From Clostridiales bacterium UBA4039 (GTDB lineage: Bacteria; Bacillota; Clostridia; Lachnospirales; Vallitaleaceae), in contig DGAD01000007.1 in the NCBI GenBank assembly GCA_002382805.1, positions 62,001 through 126,000 on the forward strand: DNA of 64,000 nucleotides. Reading direction: 5' to 3'. The first letter of the stretch is position 1. Each line of letters begins with the position of its first letter. Positions 38,317-47,924 of this stretch are shown here, in pieces. A program made the translations under genes and the position numbers. The notes under the pieces are model-generated. The model was not told the DNA's origin and did no database searches. It saw only the letters and a list, made by a program, of their open reading frames with translations.

Positions 38317-39159
38317 ATGAAACGTAAACAACGAATAGGACGCATTGTATATCATGTTGTTATCATGGGCTTTGCATATGTTATGATTTATCCGATTTTA
38401 TGGATGTTCTTTGCTTCATTTAAAGATAATATGGAAATATTTGCAGATGCAAGTAAACTTTGGCCACAACACTTTGACTTTGGAAATTATGCGCGAGGAT
38501 GGGCAGGATTTAGTGGATATACCTTTGGAACATTTTTTAAAAACTCAGCAGTTATTTCACTAATATCAACGGCTGCAACGGTCTTTTCATCAGCGATTAT
38601 AGCTTATGGATTTGCACGTGTGAAGTTTAAATTTCAAAAGTTTTGGTTTGCTGTTATGATTTCTACCATGATGCTGCCAATCCAAATCATCATGGTTCCA
38701 CAGTTTATTATTTTTCATAAACTTAATATGGTTGGAACAATTTTACCCGTGGTTCTTCCACACTTTTTCGGAGTCCCATTCTTTATCTTTCTGATGATGC
38801 AGTTTATTCAGGGGGTTCCAAGAGATTTGGATGAAGCGGCTAAAATCGATGGATGTAGCAAGTATGCGATTTTCTATAAGATTATTTTACCACTCATGAA
38901 GCCGGCACTAGTGACTGCGACCATCTTCCAATTCTACTGGAAATGGGATGACTTCTTAGGACCGCTACTTTACTTGAACAAACCGGAAAAATATACGGCA
39001 ACCTTAGCGTTGAGATTGTTTGCCGATCCGGGAAGTACAGTACCTTGGGGGGAGATGCTCTCCATGGCAACATTATCCATTGTACCTATTGTACTCATTT
39101 TCTTAATCTTCCAAAAATATCTTGTTGAAGGAATCTCTACATCAGGATTAAAAGGTTAG
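38317..39159 (+). CDS. CUT1 sugar ABC importer, permease 2 (MalG/UgpE-like)
   Basis: 280 residues from ATG 38317, with GGAGG upstream; an in-frame start 7 codons earlier lies in the first permease gene. Six helices with the family pattern: YPILWMFFASFKD near the start, the EAA loop LDEAAKIDGCSKYAIFYKIILP, and the C-terminal GISTSGLKG. It heterodimerises with the first permease to form the membrane channel. A long nested hairpin terminator closes the operon. Confidence 0.88.
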   Translation: MKRKQRIGRIVYHVVIMGFAYVMIYPILWMFFASFKDNMEIFADASKLWPQHFDFGNYARGWAGFSGYTFGTFFKNSAVISLISTAATVFSSAIIAYGFARVKFKFQKFWFAVMISTMMLPIQIIMVPQFIIFHKLNMVGTILPVVLPHFFGVPFFIFLMMQFIQGVPRDLDEAAKIDGCSKYAIFYKIILPLMKPALVTATIFQFYWKWDDFLGPLLYLNKPEKYTATLALRLFADPGSTVPWGEMLSMATLSIVPIVLIFLIFQKYLVEGISTSGLKG

Positions 39160-39164
39160 TTTAA

Positions 39165-39257
39165 AACAGGTATATATCGAAGTGGACACGACAGACACAA
39201 AAAGTGCAAGCACTCCAGTGACGGTTATGTCCATGAATCGATACATACCTGTTTTTT
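39165..39257 (+). terminator. Terminator with a long structured loop
   Basis: AACAGGTATATATCGA (39165-39180) pairs with 39238-39253 with one mismatch, and Ts follow to 39257. The ~57-base loop has further pairing: GGACA with TGTCC, ACAC with GTG, and GCACT with AGTG. A simple terminator needs no such loop. Confidence 0.65.
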
Positions 39258-39297
39258 GATATGTGTATTTCGATATTAAGATGTAGAGACTATATTA

Positions 39298-40413
39298 CTA
39301 CTTCAAATTTTCTGGGTTTAAGCAGTCAAGTTCTGGTAAGACGAATCGACCGTTTTCTCTGATAAGCACATCGTCAAAATAGATTTTACCGCCACCAAAC
39401 TCTGGAGTTTGAATGCAAACAAGGTCCCAGTGAACTGCTGAACGATTGGTGTTATCTGCATCTTCGTAAGCATTACCAGGTGTAAAGTGGAAGCTTCCCA
39501 TAATCTTTTCATCAAAAAGTGTATCCTTCATTGGTGTTAAAATGTATGGATTAATCCCAATAGCAAATTCTCCGATGAATCGTGCACCGTCATCTGTATC
39601 AAAGACATCGTTAATACGTTCGTTGTCATTGGCTGTTGCCTCAACGATTTTACCGTCTTTGAATGTTAATTGAATATTCTCATAAGTAAATCCTTGATAA
39701 ACAGCAGGTGTATTGTATTGTAGGGTTCCGTTGACAGAATCCTTGACAGGTGCTGTATAGATTTCTCCATCAGGAATGTTCATTTCTCCAGCACACTTGA
39801 TAACCGGTATATCCTTAATTGAGAAAGTTAAATCAGTACCTGGTCCAACAATATGTACTTTGTCAGTTTTTTCCATTAATGCTTTTAATGGATTCATCGC
39901 TTCATCCATTTTGCTGTAGTCCAGATTACACACATTAAAATAAAAATCTTCAAAAGCAGATGTGCTTGTGTTGCTTAATTGTGCCATAGATGGTGTTGGA
40001 TAACGTAACACGACCCAACGTGTATGAGGCACACGGATTTCACTGTGTACTTTTTGTTGAAGCAACTTTTGATATTTTGACATTTGTGTAGAAGGAACAT
40101 CAGAAAGTTCGCTAACATTTTCGCTGCCGCGCACACCAATATAGCAATCCATATTGCGCATACGATCCATTTCCCATTGAGCCCGTAATGTAAAGTATTC
40201 ATCGGGTGCTTCAAGGATTTGTTCACGAAGTAAACGCATGTCTGTTGATTGGACAAATGGAATAGCTCCAACATTAAACACTTCTTTGACAAGGGCTCTT
40301 GCAAGCTCTTTTGTATCTTCATCCATATGCTCAATTAATACTTTCTCGCCTTTTTGTACTTTTAACGAGTATTGTACGAGATTTTGAGCTAATTTTTGTA
40401 CTCTTTGATCCAT
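39298..40413 (-). CDS. M29 family aminopeptidase (AmpS/PepS-like)
   Basis: 371 residues with AAAGGTG upstream. A cytoplasmic two-metal aminopeptidase. The metal-site glutamates appear in GEMNIPDGEIYTAP and FIGEFAIGIN, and the histidine/aspartate ligands in GSFHFTPG and SAVHWDLV. Length is normal (family ~370-415). It removes N-terminal residues from peptides. It is transcribed toward the importer operon terminator and divergently from asnS. Confidence 0.92.
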   Translation of the reverse strand: MDQRVQKLAQNLVQYSLKVQKGEKVLIEHMDEDTKELARALVKEVFNVGAIPFVQSTDMRLLREQILEAPDEYFTLRAQWEMDRMRNMDCYIGVRGSENVSELSDVPSTQMSKYQKLLQQKVHSEIRVPHTRWVVLRYPTPSMAQLSNTSTSAFEDFYFNVCNLDYSKMDEAMNPLKALMEKTDKVHIVGPGTDLTFSIKDIPVIKCAGEMNIPDGEIYTAPVKDSVNGTLQYNTPAVYQGFTYENIQLTFKDGKIVEATANDNERINDVFDTDDGARFIGEFAIGINPYILTPMKDTLFDEKIMGSFHFTPGNAYEDADNTNRSAVHWDLVCIQTPEFGGGKIYFDDVLIRENGRFVLPELDCLNPENLK

Positions 40414-40558
40414 AGTTTCACCTTTCCTTCATCTTTAATATATGATATTATTGATTCTATATAGATGAGTTTTATATTTGATGGTCATCTAATATACTAA
40501 GTGTATTATAGCATAAAACACATAGGATTCAAATACTATATGAAAAGGAAGGTAGATT

Positions 40559-41947
40559 ATGAAAGCAACATTGATTAAAGACTTGTTCAATGACCATACC
40601 CAATTCTTGGACAAAGAAATTACGGTATCGGGCTGGGTTCGCAGTGTGCGTGCATCGAGTAAGTTTGGATTTATCGTGATTAATGACGGAACGCATTTTA
40701 ACACACTACAGATTGTTATGGATGATACGCTTGAAGGATATAAGGAATATACAAAACTTAATGTCGGTTCAGCAATTATTGTTAAAGGAAAGCTGGTAGC
40801 AACACCTGAGGCGAAGCAAGCGTTTGAGCTCCAAGCAGTAGACGTTCAAATAGAAGGACATTCACAGCCGGACTATCCATTACAAAAAAAACGTCATTCG
40901 TTTGAATACTTACGAACTATTGAGCATTTACGCCCTCGAACCAATACCTTTGCAGCAGTTTTTCGTGTGCGTTCATTAACTGCTTTTGCCATTCATCAGT
41001 TTTTTAACGAACGAGGCTTTGTCTATGTGCATACACCCATTATCACAGCAAGTGACTGTGAAGGTGCGGGAGAGATGTTTAGAGTCTCAACAATGGACCC
41101 GTCAAACGTACCTATGGTAGATGGAGCTGTTGACTATAGCCAGGACTTCTTTGGAAAAGAAGCCAATCTGACAGTAAGTGGTCAATTAAACGTAGAAACG
41201 TATGCGATGGCATTTAGAAATGTCTACACGTTTGGACCGACATTTCGTGCGGAAAATTCAAACACACCACGCCATGCCGCAGAGTTTTGGATGATTGAAC
41301 CTGAGATGGCTTTTGCTGATTTGATTGATGATATGGATGTGGCTGAGGATATGATCAAATACATCATTACATATGTTCAAGAACATGCACCGGAAGAGAT
41401 GAAGTTCTTTAGCCAGTTTATTGATAAAGGACTGAATGAACGTCTAAGCAATGTTGTGAACAATCGTTTTGAACGTATCACATATACAGATGCCATTGAA
41501 TTACTTAAGAAAAATAATGAAAACTTTGATTATCCGGTTGAATGGGGTTGTGACCTTCAGACAGAACACGAACGATATTTAACAGAAGTCATTTATAAAA
41601 AACCGGTTTTTGTAACGGATTATCCTAAAGATATCAAGGCTTTCTATATGAAGTTGAATGATGATGGAAAAACAGTGGCCGCTATGGACTTACTCGTTCC
41701 AGGAGTTGGTGAGATTATTGGTGGAAGTCAGCGTGAAGATGATTTGGAACTTATTAGAAAACGTATGGCTGAGATGGGATTAAATGAAGAAGAGTATTGG
41801 TGGTACTTGGATCTTCGAAAATATGGAGGAACAAGACATGCGGGATTTGGTTTAGGGTTTGAGCGTATGATTATGTATATGACTGGAATGACAAACATTC
41901 GCGATGTAGTATCCTTCCCTAGAACGGTGCATAATTGTCATATTTAA
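40559..41947 (+). CDS. asnS: Asparaginyl-tRNA synthetase
   Basis: 462 residues with AAGGAAGG upstream. An OB-fold anticodon domain ([30 protein letters not shown]) precedes the class II core: motif 2 region [23 protein letters not shown] and motif 3 [15 protein letters not shown]. It attaches asparagine to tRNA-Asn. The 145 bases upstream show no T-box leader. Its stop codon overlaps the start of a membrane protein gene by one base. Confidence 0.96.
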   Translation: MKATLIKDLFNDHTQFLDKEITVSGWVRSVRASSKFGFIVINDGTHFNTLQIVMDDTLEGYKEYTKLNVGSAIIVKGKLVATPEAKQAFELQAVDVQIEGHSQPDYPLQKKRHSFEYLRTIEHLRPRTNTFAAVFRVRSLTAFAIHQFFNERGFVYVHTPIITASDCEGAGEMFRVSTMDPSNVPMVDGAVDYSQDFFGKEANLTVSGQLNVETYAMAFRNVYTFGPTFRAENSNTPRHAAEFWMIEPEMAFADLIDDMDVAEDMIKYIITYVQEHAPEEMKFFSQFIDKGLNERLSNVVNNRFERITYTDAIELLKKNNENFDYPVEWGCDLQTEHERYLTEVIYKKPVFVTDYPKDIKAFYMKLNDDGKTVAAMDLLVPGVGEIIGGSQREDDLELIRKRMAEMGLNEEEYWWYLDLRKYGGTRHAGFGLGFERMIMYMTGMTNIRDVVSFPRTVHNCHI

Positions 41948-42810
41948 TGGATGACATATTTTTATTATTTGTAGGCTATTCCTTTTTAGGGTGGCTCATG
42001 GAAGTCATATATGCCTACTATAAACACCACAAATTTGTAAATCGTGGCTTTTTGGCAGGGCCATTTTGCCCGATTTACGGATTCGGTGTTGTGACGCTTT
42101 ACATCGCAGTACATAATATACTAAATCAAGATGCTATGAAAAACCCGTATTATATTCTTGTCGTTTTCTTTTTCTCAGCAGTAATAACAACGTTGATTGA
42201 GTGGATTGTTGGAGCTTTATTATTTTATTTTTTTAAGACGCGCTGGTGGGATTATTCAGCACAAAAGTTTAATGTAAAAGGCTATATTTGTCTTAGGTTC
42301 TCCATATATTGGGGAGTTGTTGGAACAATGGTTATTTACTTTATATTGCCTGTGAGTACACATATTATTCAAAGCTTGCCTGTTCTAGTCAAAGAAATAG
42401 TTATCTTGATTTCTTTGATTTATTTTGTTATTGATGGAAGCTTGACTATGCGTTCGCTGGTCGATTTTCGACGTTTGCTTTTTGATCTTGAAAATGAAGC
42501 CAATAATTTACGACAGTCAAAAAGAAAGCTTATTAATGAGATGCGGGATTCTTTTGAAGTGTTTAAAAAGCCAATTGAAAAACTGGATGCATTACAAACT
42601 TATTATAGTGCAGAGATTAAAGATATTGTTAATGATCTTATCGATCATGACAAGCTTATAAATGTACGGACAAAATTCAACATTTTGAATAATCAAAAAA
42701 AATATGAACAACTGATAAGAAAAGTACGCTATTCTCGATTGTTTAGAGCTTTTCCAGATATGACGTCAAAACGATTTAGTGAGTTGTTAAAAGAATTGCG
42801 TAGACATTAA
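41947..42810 (+). CDS. CmpB/PF06541-like membrane protein
   Basis: 287 residues starting at ATG 41947, which shares its A with the asnS stop (TAATG); an in-frame ATG four codons earlier is also possible. Four to five hydrophobic helices in the first ~175 residues carry the family pattern (GYSFLGWLMEVIYA, FVNRGFLAGPFCPIYGFG, FFKTRWWDYS). The rest is a charged helical cytoplasmic tail. The family is annotated as a putative ABC-transporter type IV permease, but no ATPase is adjacent and the true role is unknown. It probably forms an operon with the HD-domain gene after it. Confidence 0.75.
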   Translation: MDDIFLLFVGYSFLGWLMEVIYAYYKHHKFVNRGFLAGPFCPIYGFGVVTLYIAVHNILNQDAMKNPYYILVVFFFSAVITTLIEWIVGALLFYFFKTRWWDYSAQKFNVKGYICLRFSIYWGVVGTMVIYFILPVSTHIIQSLPVLVKEIVILISLIYFVIDGSLTMRSLVDFRRLLFDLENEANNLRQSKRKLINEMRDSFEVFKKPIEKLDALQTYYSAEIKDIVNDLIDHDKLINVRTKFNILNNQKKYEQLIRKVRYSRLFRAFPDMTSKRFSELLKELRRH

Positions 42811-42834
42811 ACCAGTGTAGAAGGATGGATAGAG

Positions 42835-43368
42835 ATGAATCGATGTGCAGTTAACAAAATTCAACGGGTTATTCGACGCAAAAAACTGTCTGCACATTTA
42901 TATAAGATGGAGCAATATAAGCATCATCAAGAGGTGACAACGATGTTGCATTGCATTGCAGTGGCATATTATAGCTTGTGCATTGCATCGATGTTTCGTA
43001 TTAAAATTCGTAGCGAGAGTATGATTATAGGCGCATTATTTCATGATTTTTATTTATATGATTGGCATGTTCCGGAAAAATATCATCAATTTCATGGAAT
43101 AAAGCACAGTCGATTTGCTATTAAAAATCTAAGAAAAATATATAAAAGCAATGCCATTGAAGAAAATATTATTTTAAGTCATATGTTTCCTTTGACCTTA
43201 TCACCGCCTTTGTATAGAGAAAGTATTATCGTCAGCATGGCAGATAAATGGTGTTCAATTCAAGAGACATTATTTTCGAAAAATCACCAAGAGCTCATAC
43301 AGGCATTTAACTTACCCCTTCTTCAAGAATACAGATATTGTGTGCATAATAGAAAGGAAACCCCATGA
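42835..43368 (+). CDS. HD-domain phosphohydrolase-like protein
   Basis: 177 residues. The HD pair is in GALFHDFYLYDWH, with an upstream histidine in MLHCIAVAYYS and later HSRFAIKNL and SHMFPLTLSPP, the layout of HD metal-dependent phosphohydrolases. MADKWCS near the end matches the final Asp of the fold. The family pattern is common next to CmpB-like genes in Lachnospirales. The substrate is unknown. The stop codon overlaps the ATG of a decayed pectinesterase gene. Confidence 0.8.
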   Translation: MNRCAVNKIQRVIRRKKLSAHLYKMEQYKHHQEVTTMLHCIAVAYYSLCIASMFRIKIRSESMIIGALFHDFYLYDWHVPEKYHQFHGIKHSRFAIKNLRKIYKSNAIEENIILSHMFPLTLSPPLYRESIIVSMADKWCSIQETLFSKNHQELIQAFNLPLLQEYRYCVHNRKETP

Positions 43369-43976
43369 AGCATATTGTTAAGACAAATCAAAAAATACAA
43401 GATGTTATCAATCAAGCTAACGACGGAGATGTAATATATATTGAGCCAGGGACCTACAAAGAAAAGCTGAATATTGCCACGAATAATTGACATATTATCG
43501 GTATAGGGACAGGTGAAGTTAAAATCACATATAATGATTTTGCACTAAAAGATCATAAAGATGGGAAGCGATTTGGGACATTTCGCTCATATACATGTCT
43601 CGTTGAAGGTGATAATATAGTTTTAGAGAACCTAAGCATCGAAAATAGTTCGGGTGATGGGCGTCAAGCCGGACAAGCTTTTTTTCATGGATGTGACTTT
43701 CTTGCAGAAGAAGGTATCCGGCCTGGGAGCGTATTTTTAGCTAGACCTTGGCGAAAATTTGCCCAGGTTATGCTTATTGGGTGCTCGATTGCACAACATA
43801 TCCATCCTGAAGGATGGGATGATTGGAATAATTGTGACAATAGAAAAACAACACAATTTTCAGAGTATAAGTGTAAGTATGCCAATAGTACAGTAACTAA
43901 GTATAGAAGAGGGAATGCCCCATTTATTCGTATTGAAGATCACGAACCGTCCTTAAATTTTTTAAGTGATTGGTAG
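43365..43976 (+). pseudogene. Pectinesterase remnant (in-frame TGA, internal deletion)
   Basis: A frame from ATG 43365 matches cytoplasmic pectin methylesterases at the start (IQDVINQANDGDVIYIEPGTYKEKL), is cut by TGA at 43488-43490 (codon 42), and then continues in the same frame without another stop to TAG at 43974. The distal part is clearly pectinesterase: LENLSIENSSGDGRQAGQA, then directly SVFLARPWRKFAQV and HIHPEGWDDWNN. About 90 residues that normally lie between them, including both catalytic aspartates, are missing. No signal peptide, as in enzymes that act on imported oligogalacturonide. With one stop and one deletion, it is a recent pseudogene. Confidence 0.8.
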
Positions 43977-44021
43977 AAGAAGTGTTTTGAGGTGGAAGAT
44001 GGGTAACATATAGGAGGCAGT

Positions 44022-45791
44022 ATGACGGACATTGTAAAGAGACGTTTATTTTTTGTCGTTATAGGAATTTTAATTATTATATTGGCTTTATGCTTAACTT
44101 TTTGGGGGTATATGCAAATCAATCTATTTGAATCTTACGATGTCAATGAAAAACCGATAGAAAATTACTTGAGTTCATTGGAATCAGGATTTGTAAAACG
44201 TACACAGGATAATCGGTTTACTGGATTTATTCCGATTTCAGTTATTAATGATGAACTAAGATGTCAAGTTGAAAAAGTGAGTCAATCCCAAGGGGTTTTA
44301 ACAGAAGGCATTTTGATTGATGTTGAGCAAAAATGGGCAAAGATTAATTACCGAAAACAAATGACGGTTCCGGTATATCATGAGTTGAATGTTTTTAAAA
44401 AGCAGGAAGGCTTATTGGTTGAACTCGTTCCAAAAGCCTTTGGAAAAAAGCAAATCAAACTTCCGAGTTTTATTAGACAGTGGATTTTTGGTTTTCTCAT
44501 TGAAGAACCCATAAAAGTAAAAATAAATTACGATACATATAAACCCGACGACTATTTTGAATACACGTCCAGTGCGCTCACAGATGAAGGGCTTTATTTG
44601 AATTATGTGTTTTATGTGGAAGATATTTCAACGATTTTATCAGAAATTAGTCAGTCAGCTAATTCTGGATTAATCAATATCTATGAGACAGGAACAAAAG
44701 AACAGCAAGAAGCGCTTAGATTTTTACGTGAGCATCATACGTTTCCGGAAAATATTATGGGACTAATATATGAGGATTTTTATAATGGAGCTTCAATTAT
44801 TGAGCAACTATTAATCTTAGCCAACACACAGCTGTTTAATGATATTATGCAAACATACCCTATGCTAGATAAATATATTGATCGCGAGACGATATTAGAT
44901 CAACGTGCAGAGTTGTTAAATCAGGCAACGATAAAATATGGACGTACTATTTTAAAAAAATTTGATGCGTTAAAAGCATCAGAAAATATAGTGTCACATT
45001 ATGGTTATTTTTTTGATCTTAATTATATGGAACCGGTAACGATTGAATTGATTGTTGATTTGTATGGACTAAAAATACCTTATGACGATTTTAAGAAGAT
45101 GCGATTGATTATGCTCGATGGTATGCCATATGTCTTATATGATACACAAGAAGAACGGTATTTTTTAATCAGCGAAAAAACACATTCACTGATTTCAGAA
45201 GAGGAATATCAACAAAAGTATTCCTACGAACGTCCGGCAAAAGGACATTATACAAAAGATGCCAAAACTTATGATGCCATATATAAAGCGATTGAAGATG
45301 CACTTGGGGAAGAAATATATATTCGATATATGAAAGATGACGGCACCGATGCCTTTGTTGTTTATTCTTCTCGACTGAATTTTCAAGACTACGCGATAGC
45401 GCTTTTAAAAGACGAAGGACGCGGTTATAAATTGCTTGATAATCGTGTGCGATCGATTGAAGAGATTAATCAACTGTATCCGGAGTTTAACTTGAACTTA
45501 ATTACTCGAAAAATTGAAACCACGCAAGTTGAAATTATTAATACAACTACGCGCCAAGCAATTAAGGAAGGTTTGGTAGAATATGGATATATGAGTGAAG
45601 ACGATGCCGTTGTCTATGTATCTTATGATGGAAACAGATACATTGCGGTGATGACCGATAGTGGCGAGCAATTTATATATACGATTTATAAAGATTCATT
45701 TTTAGAGCGTGTATATCGTTTGGATGATGCCTTAGATATTTTTGATGATATTAATCCAATTTTGTTTATACAAAAAAGACCGATAGAATAA
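44022..45791 (+). CDS. Membrane-anchored protein of unknown function (589 aa)
   Basis: One transmembrane helix near the N-terminus (residues ~9-31) with positive residues before it, so the rest lies outside. The body is rich in Tyr, Glu and Asp, with several YDxxxP-type turns. Four segments near the end (EGLVEYGYMSEDDAVVYVSY and neighbours) look like short beta domains. I recognise no catalytic motif. AGGAGG is before the ATG. It stands alone between the pectinesterase remnant and a strong terminator. A sporulation or wall-related role is possible, but there is no direct evidence. Confidence 0.55.
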   Translation: MTDIVKRRLFFVVIGILIIILALCLTFWGYMQINLFESYDVNEKPIENYLSSLESGFVKRTQDNRFTGFIPISVINDELRCQVEKVSQSQGVLTEGILIDVEQKWAKINYRKQMTVPVYHELNVFKKQEGLLVELVPKAFGKKQIKLPSFIRQWIFGFLIEEPIKVKINYDTYKPDDYFEYTSSALTDEGLYLNYVFYVEDISTILSEISQSANSGLINIYETGTKEQQEALRFLREHHTFPENIMGLIYEDFYNGASIIEQLLILANTQLFNDIMQTYPMLDKYIDRETILDQRAELLNQATIKYGRTILKKFDALKASENIVSHYGYFFDLNYMEPVTIELIVDLYGLKIPYDDFKKMRLIMLDGMPYVLYDTQEERYFLISEKTHSLISEEEYQQKYSYERPAKGHYTKDAKTYDAIYKAIEDALGEEIYIRYMKDDGTDAFVVYSSRLNFQDYAIALLKDEGRGYKLLDNRVRSIEEINQLYPEFNLNLITRKIETTQVEIINTTTRQAIKEGLVEYGYMSEDDAVVYVSYDGNRYIAVMTDSGEQFIYTIYKDSFLERVYRLDDALDIFDDINPILFIQKRPIE

Positions 45792-45819
45792 AGGGTGTAA
45801 CCCTAAGAAGCTAGAATTT

Positions 45820-45854
45820 ATAGCGTAACAGTTAAAACTGTTACGCTATTTTTA
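45820..45854 (+). terminator. Terminator between convergent genes
   Basis: Thirteen perfect pairs (ATAGCGTAACAGT, 45820-45832 with 45837-45849) around TAAA, then a T-run on the + strand. On the other strand the T-run is poor, so it mainly serves the 589-aa protein gene. Confidence 0.85.
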
Positions 45855-45870
45855 TGATTTTAAGATAAAG

Positions 45871-46632
45871 TTAATGGAGGTATTGTTCAATGGTGAAGAC
45901 ACTTTTATCACCACGGTAGCGAGAGATAGTATATTCAATAGGAGAATCAAATTGATTGTAGCCAATATAATGGAAAAGTTGTACTGCTGTATTTTTAGTA
46001 ATATTTAAGAGATCGCAGTCCTCTTTTGTAGGAATAACAGCTTCAACATTTCGAATGACTTTGTTGATTTTCGTATTAATATTTTTGGAGAGGATTTTAT
46101 ATAAGGAATTTACCTCCATATCATAGTCCAACACATTTTTACATGAAATATAGGGGAGATAAGTGTTGGCAACGACAATCGGTTCTTGGTCTGCATAGCG
46201 TAACCTTTTTAGTGAAATAACATCACTGGATGCAGAGATATTTAATGCGACAGCTATTTCTGTGGAAGGTTTAATCACCTCAAATTCTAATATTTTTGAG
46301 CTGGGTGTATATCCTTTACGTTCCATTTCAGATTTAAAACTTTCGATGCGTTTAATAAAGTCTTGATTAATTTTATCTTGTGCAACAAAGGTTCCTCGTC
46401 CTTTAACGCGATAAAATTTGTTCTCATTAACCAGTTCAGCCAAAGCCTGACGCACAGTGGTTCGACTGATATCAAACATTTCACATAATTCAAATTCGGT
46501 TGGAATGATATCACCAGGGCTTAATATTCCCTTTCGCATCATTTCAATGAGAATATTTTTAAATTGGTAGTAAAGGGGAATCGGAATGGACTTGTCAATC
46601 GAATATTCTTTAAATAGTTCCTTTGTAGTCAT
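45871..46632 (-). CDS. GntR/HutC-type transcriptional regulator (UTRA domain)
   Basis: 253 residues with GAGGAAAA upstream. Residues ~15-80 are a GntR winged helix (PLYYQFKNILIEMM, MFDISRTTVRQALAEL, YRVKGRGTFVA). Residues ~95-245 resemble the UTRA ligand domain (LRYADQEPIVVANTYLP, PIEYTISRYRGD). HutC-type regulators respond to sugar phosphates or amines. It is divergent from a phosphofructokinase gene and may regulate that promoter region or itself. Confidence 0.87.
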   Translation of the reverse strand: MTTKELFKEYSIDKSIPIPLYYQFKNILIEMMRKGILSPGDIIPTEFELCEMFDISRTTVRQALAELVNENKFYRVKGRGTFVAQDKINQDFIKRIESFKSEMERKGYTPSSKILEFEVIKPSTEIAVALNISASSDVISLKRLRYADQEPIVVANTYLPYISCKNVLDYDMEVNSLYKILSKNINTKINKVIRNVEAVIPTKEDCDLLNITKNTAVQLFHYIGYNQFDSPIEYTISRYRGDKSVFTIEQYLH

Positions 46633-46658
46633 CTTTTTTCCTCATTTCTTAAATTGTG

Positions 46659-46727
46659 TCATTAATATAATGATAGAATTACATACGAAGCGTTTGTATT
46701 ATGTGTACTACATATTATTTTACACAT
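46659..46727. promoter_or_regulatory. Candidate operators between the GntR gene and pfk
   Basis: TCATTA-ATA-TAATGA (46659-46673) is a 6-3-6 inverted repeat close to the regulator start. ATGTGTA (46701-46707) and TACACAT (46721-46727) are inverted 7-mers 13 bases apart. Either could be bound by the GntR-type protein. An extended -10 (TGGTATACT, 46775-46783) further on likely serves pfk. Confidence 0.35.
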
Positions 46728-46838
46728 ATTATCAAAAAAAACAAGTATTTCATAGATATCTATGACAAAGAATATGGTATACTAGAAAAGAAAAGTATAA
46801 AGAATATATTTCGGTTCAAATTCCAAGGAGGTTTTATA

Positions 46839-47924
46839 GTGAAAAAAAGAATTGGATTATTGACAAGTGGTGGAGACTGTCCAGGTTTAAATGCAACAAT
46901 TCGTGGTGTTGCAAAAGCGGCATATGGCATGATGGATTGTGAAATTATTGGAATTAAAGATGGATTTAAAGGATTAATAGAAAATGATGCTGTAATAATG
47001 GAGCCTAAGGACTTTTCAGGTATTTTAACTCGGGGAGGGACAATTTTAGGAACGGCTCGGACACCTTTTAAAAAAATGCGTAAAATAGAAGAAGACGGTG
47101 TAGATAAAGTTAAAAATATGCTGGAGACATACAAAGCGCTTAATCTTGATTGCTTAGTATGCTTAGGTGGCGCAGGAACACACAAAAATGCGAATTTATT
47201 ACGTGAGGAAGGTCTTAATGTCATTGGACTTCCAAAAACAATTGACAATGATATCTGGGGCACAGATGTTACTTTTGGCTTTCATAGTGCGGTGGATATT
47301 GCCACAGAAGTGATTGATCGGATTCATACAACAGCAGATTCCCATGACCGTGTCATGCTAGTTGAGCTCATGGGCAATAAAGCGGGATGGTTGACCCTGC
47401 ATTCGGGTGTTGCTGGTGGAGCGGATGTTATATTAATTCCGGAGATTCCATATGATCCCGATATTGTCATTGAAGCGCTTAAAAAGCGTCAACGTAACGG
47501 CAAGAATTTTTCAATTATTGCCATTGCCGAAGGGGCAATGACGAAAGAAGAAGATAAAATGAGTAAAAAAGATTTGAAAAATCATCGTAAATCGATGAAA
47601 TACCCAACAGTATCCTATCGTTTAGCTGAATACATTCAAAACAAAACGGATATCGAGACGCGTGTGACAGTTCCGGGACATCAACAACGTGGGGGTTCAC
47701 CATCGCCATATGACCGAGTGTTGGCCTCACAATTAGGAGCGTATGCGGCAAAGCTTATTCATGAAGAAAACTACGGTATGACAGTGTCGATAGATAATAA
47801 TACTATTCGGGCTACGCCTCTGGAAGAAGTTGCAGGAAAGCTAAAAATCGTTCCCAAAGATGATAATTTGATTTTGACGGGAAAATTGATTGGCATTAAT
47901 TTTGGAGATGAATATTTGACATGA
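46839..47924 (+). CDS. pfkA: Phosphofructokinase, mixed-substrate (group III) type
   Basis: 361 residues from GTG 46839 with AAGGAGG upstream; an in-frame start 46 codons earlier has no site. It phosphorylates fructose 6-phosphate. The core is complete: GLLTSGGDCPGLNATIR, GTARTPF, GLPKTIDND, SHDRVMLVELMG and GHQQRGGSPSPYDR. The phosphate-donor motif reads LGGAGTH, with Ala112 where ATP-PFKs have Asp (GGDG) or PPi-PFKs have GGDD. Lys133 in PKTIDND is the type seen in PPi-linked and mixed enzymes. Donor (ATP or PPi) is thus uncertain. It overlaps the downstream SbcD-like gene by 4 bases. Confidence 0.88.
   Translation: MKKRIGLLTSGGDCPGLNATIRGVAKAAYGMMDCEIIGIKDGFKGLIENDAVIMEPKDFSGILTRGGTILGTARTPFKKMRKIEEDGVDKVKNMLETYKALNLDCLVCLGGAGTHKNANLLREEGLNVIGLPKTIDNDIWGTDVTFGFHSAVDIATEVIDRIHTTADSHDRVMLVELMGNKAGWLTLHSGVAGGADVILIPEIPYDPDIVIEALKKRQRNGKNFSIIAIAEGAMTKEEDKMSKKDLKNHRKSMKYPTVSYRLAEYIQNKTDIETRVTVPGHQQRGGSPSPYDRVLASQLGAYAAKLIHEENYGMTVSIDNNTIRATPLEEVAGKLKIVPKDDNLILTGKLIGINFGDEYLT

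Noticed and set aside
40414..40558. T-box leader before asnS
   Set aside because: The 145-base region has no specifier hairpin, no T-box core sequence and no terminator.
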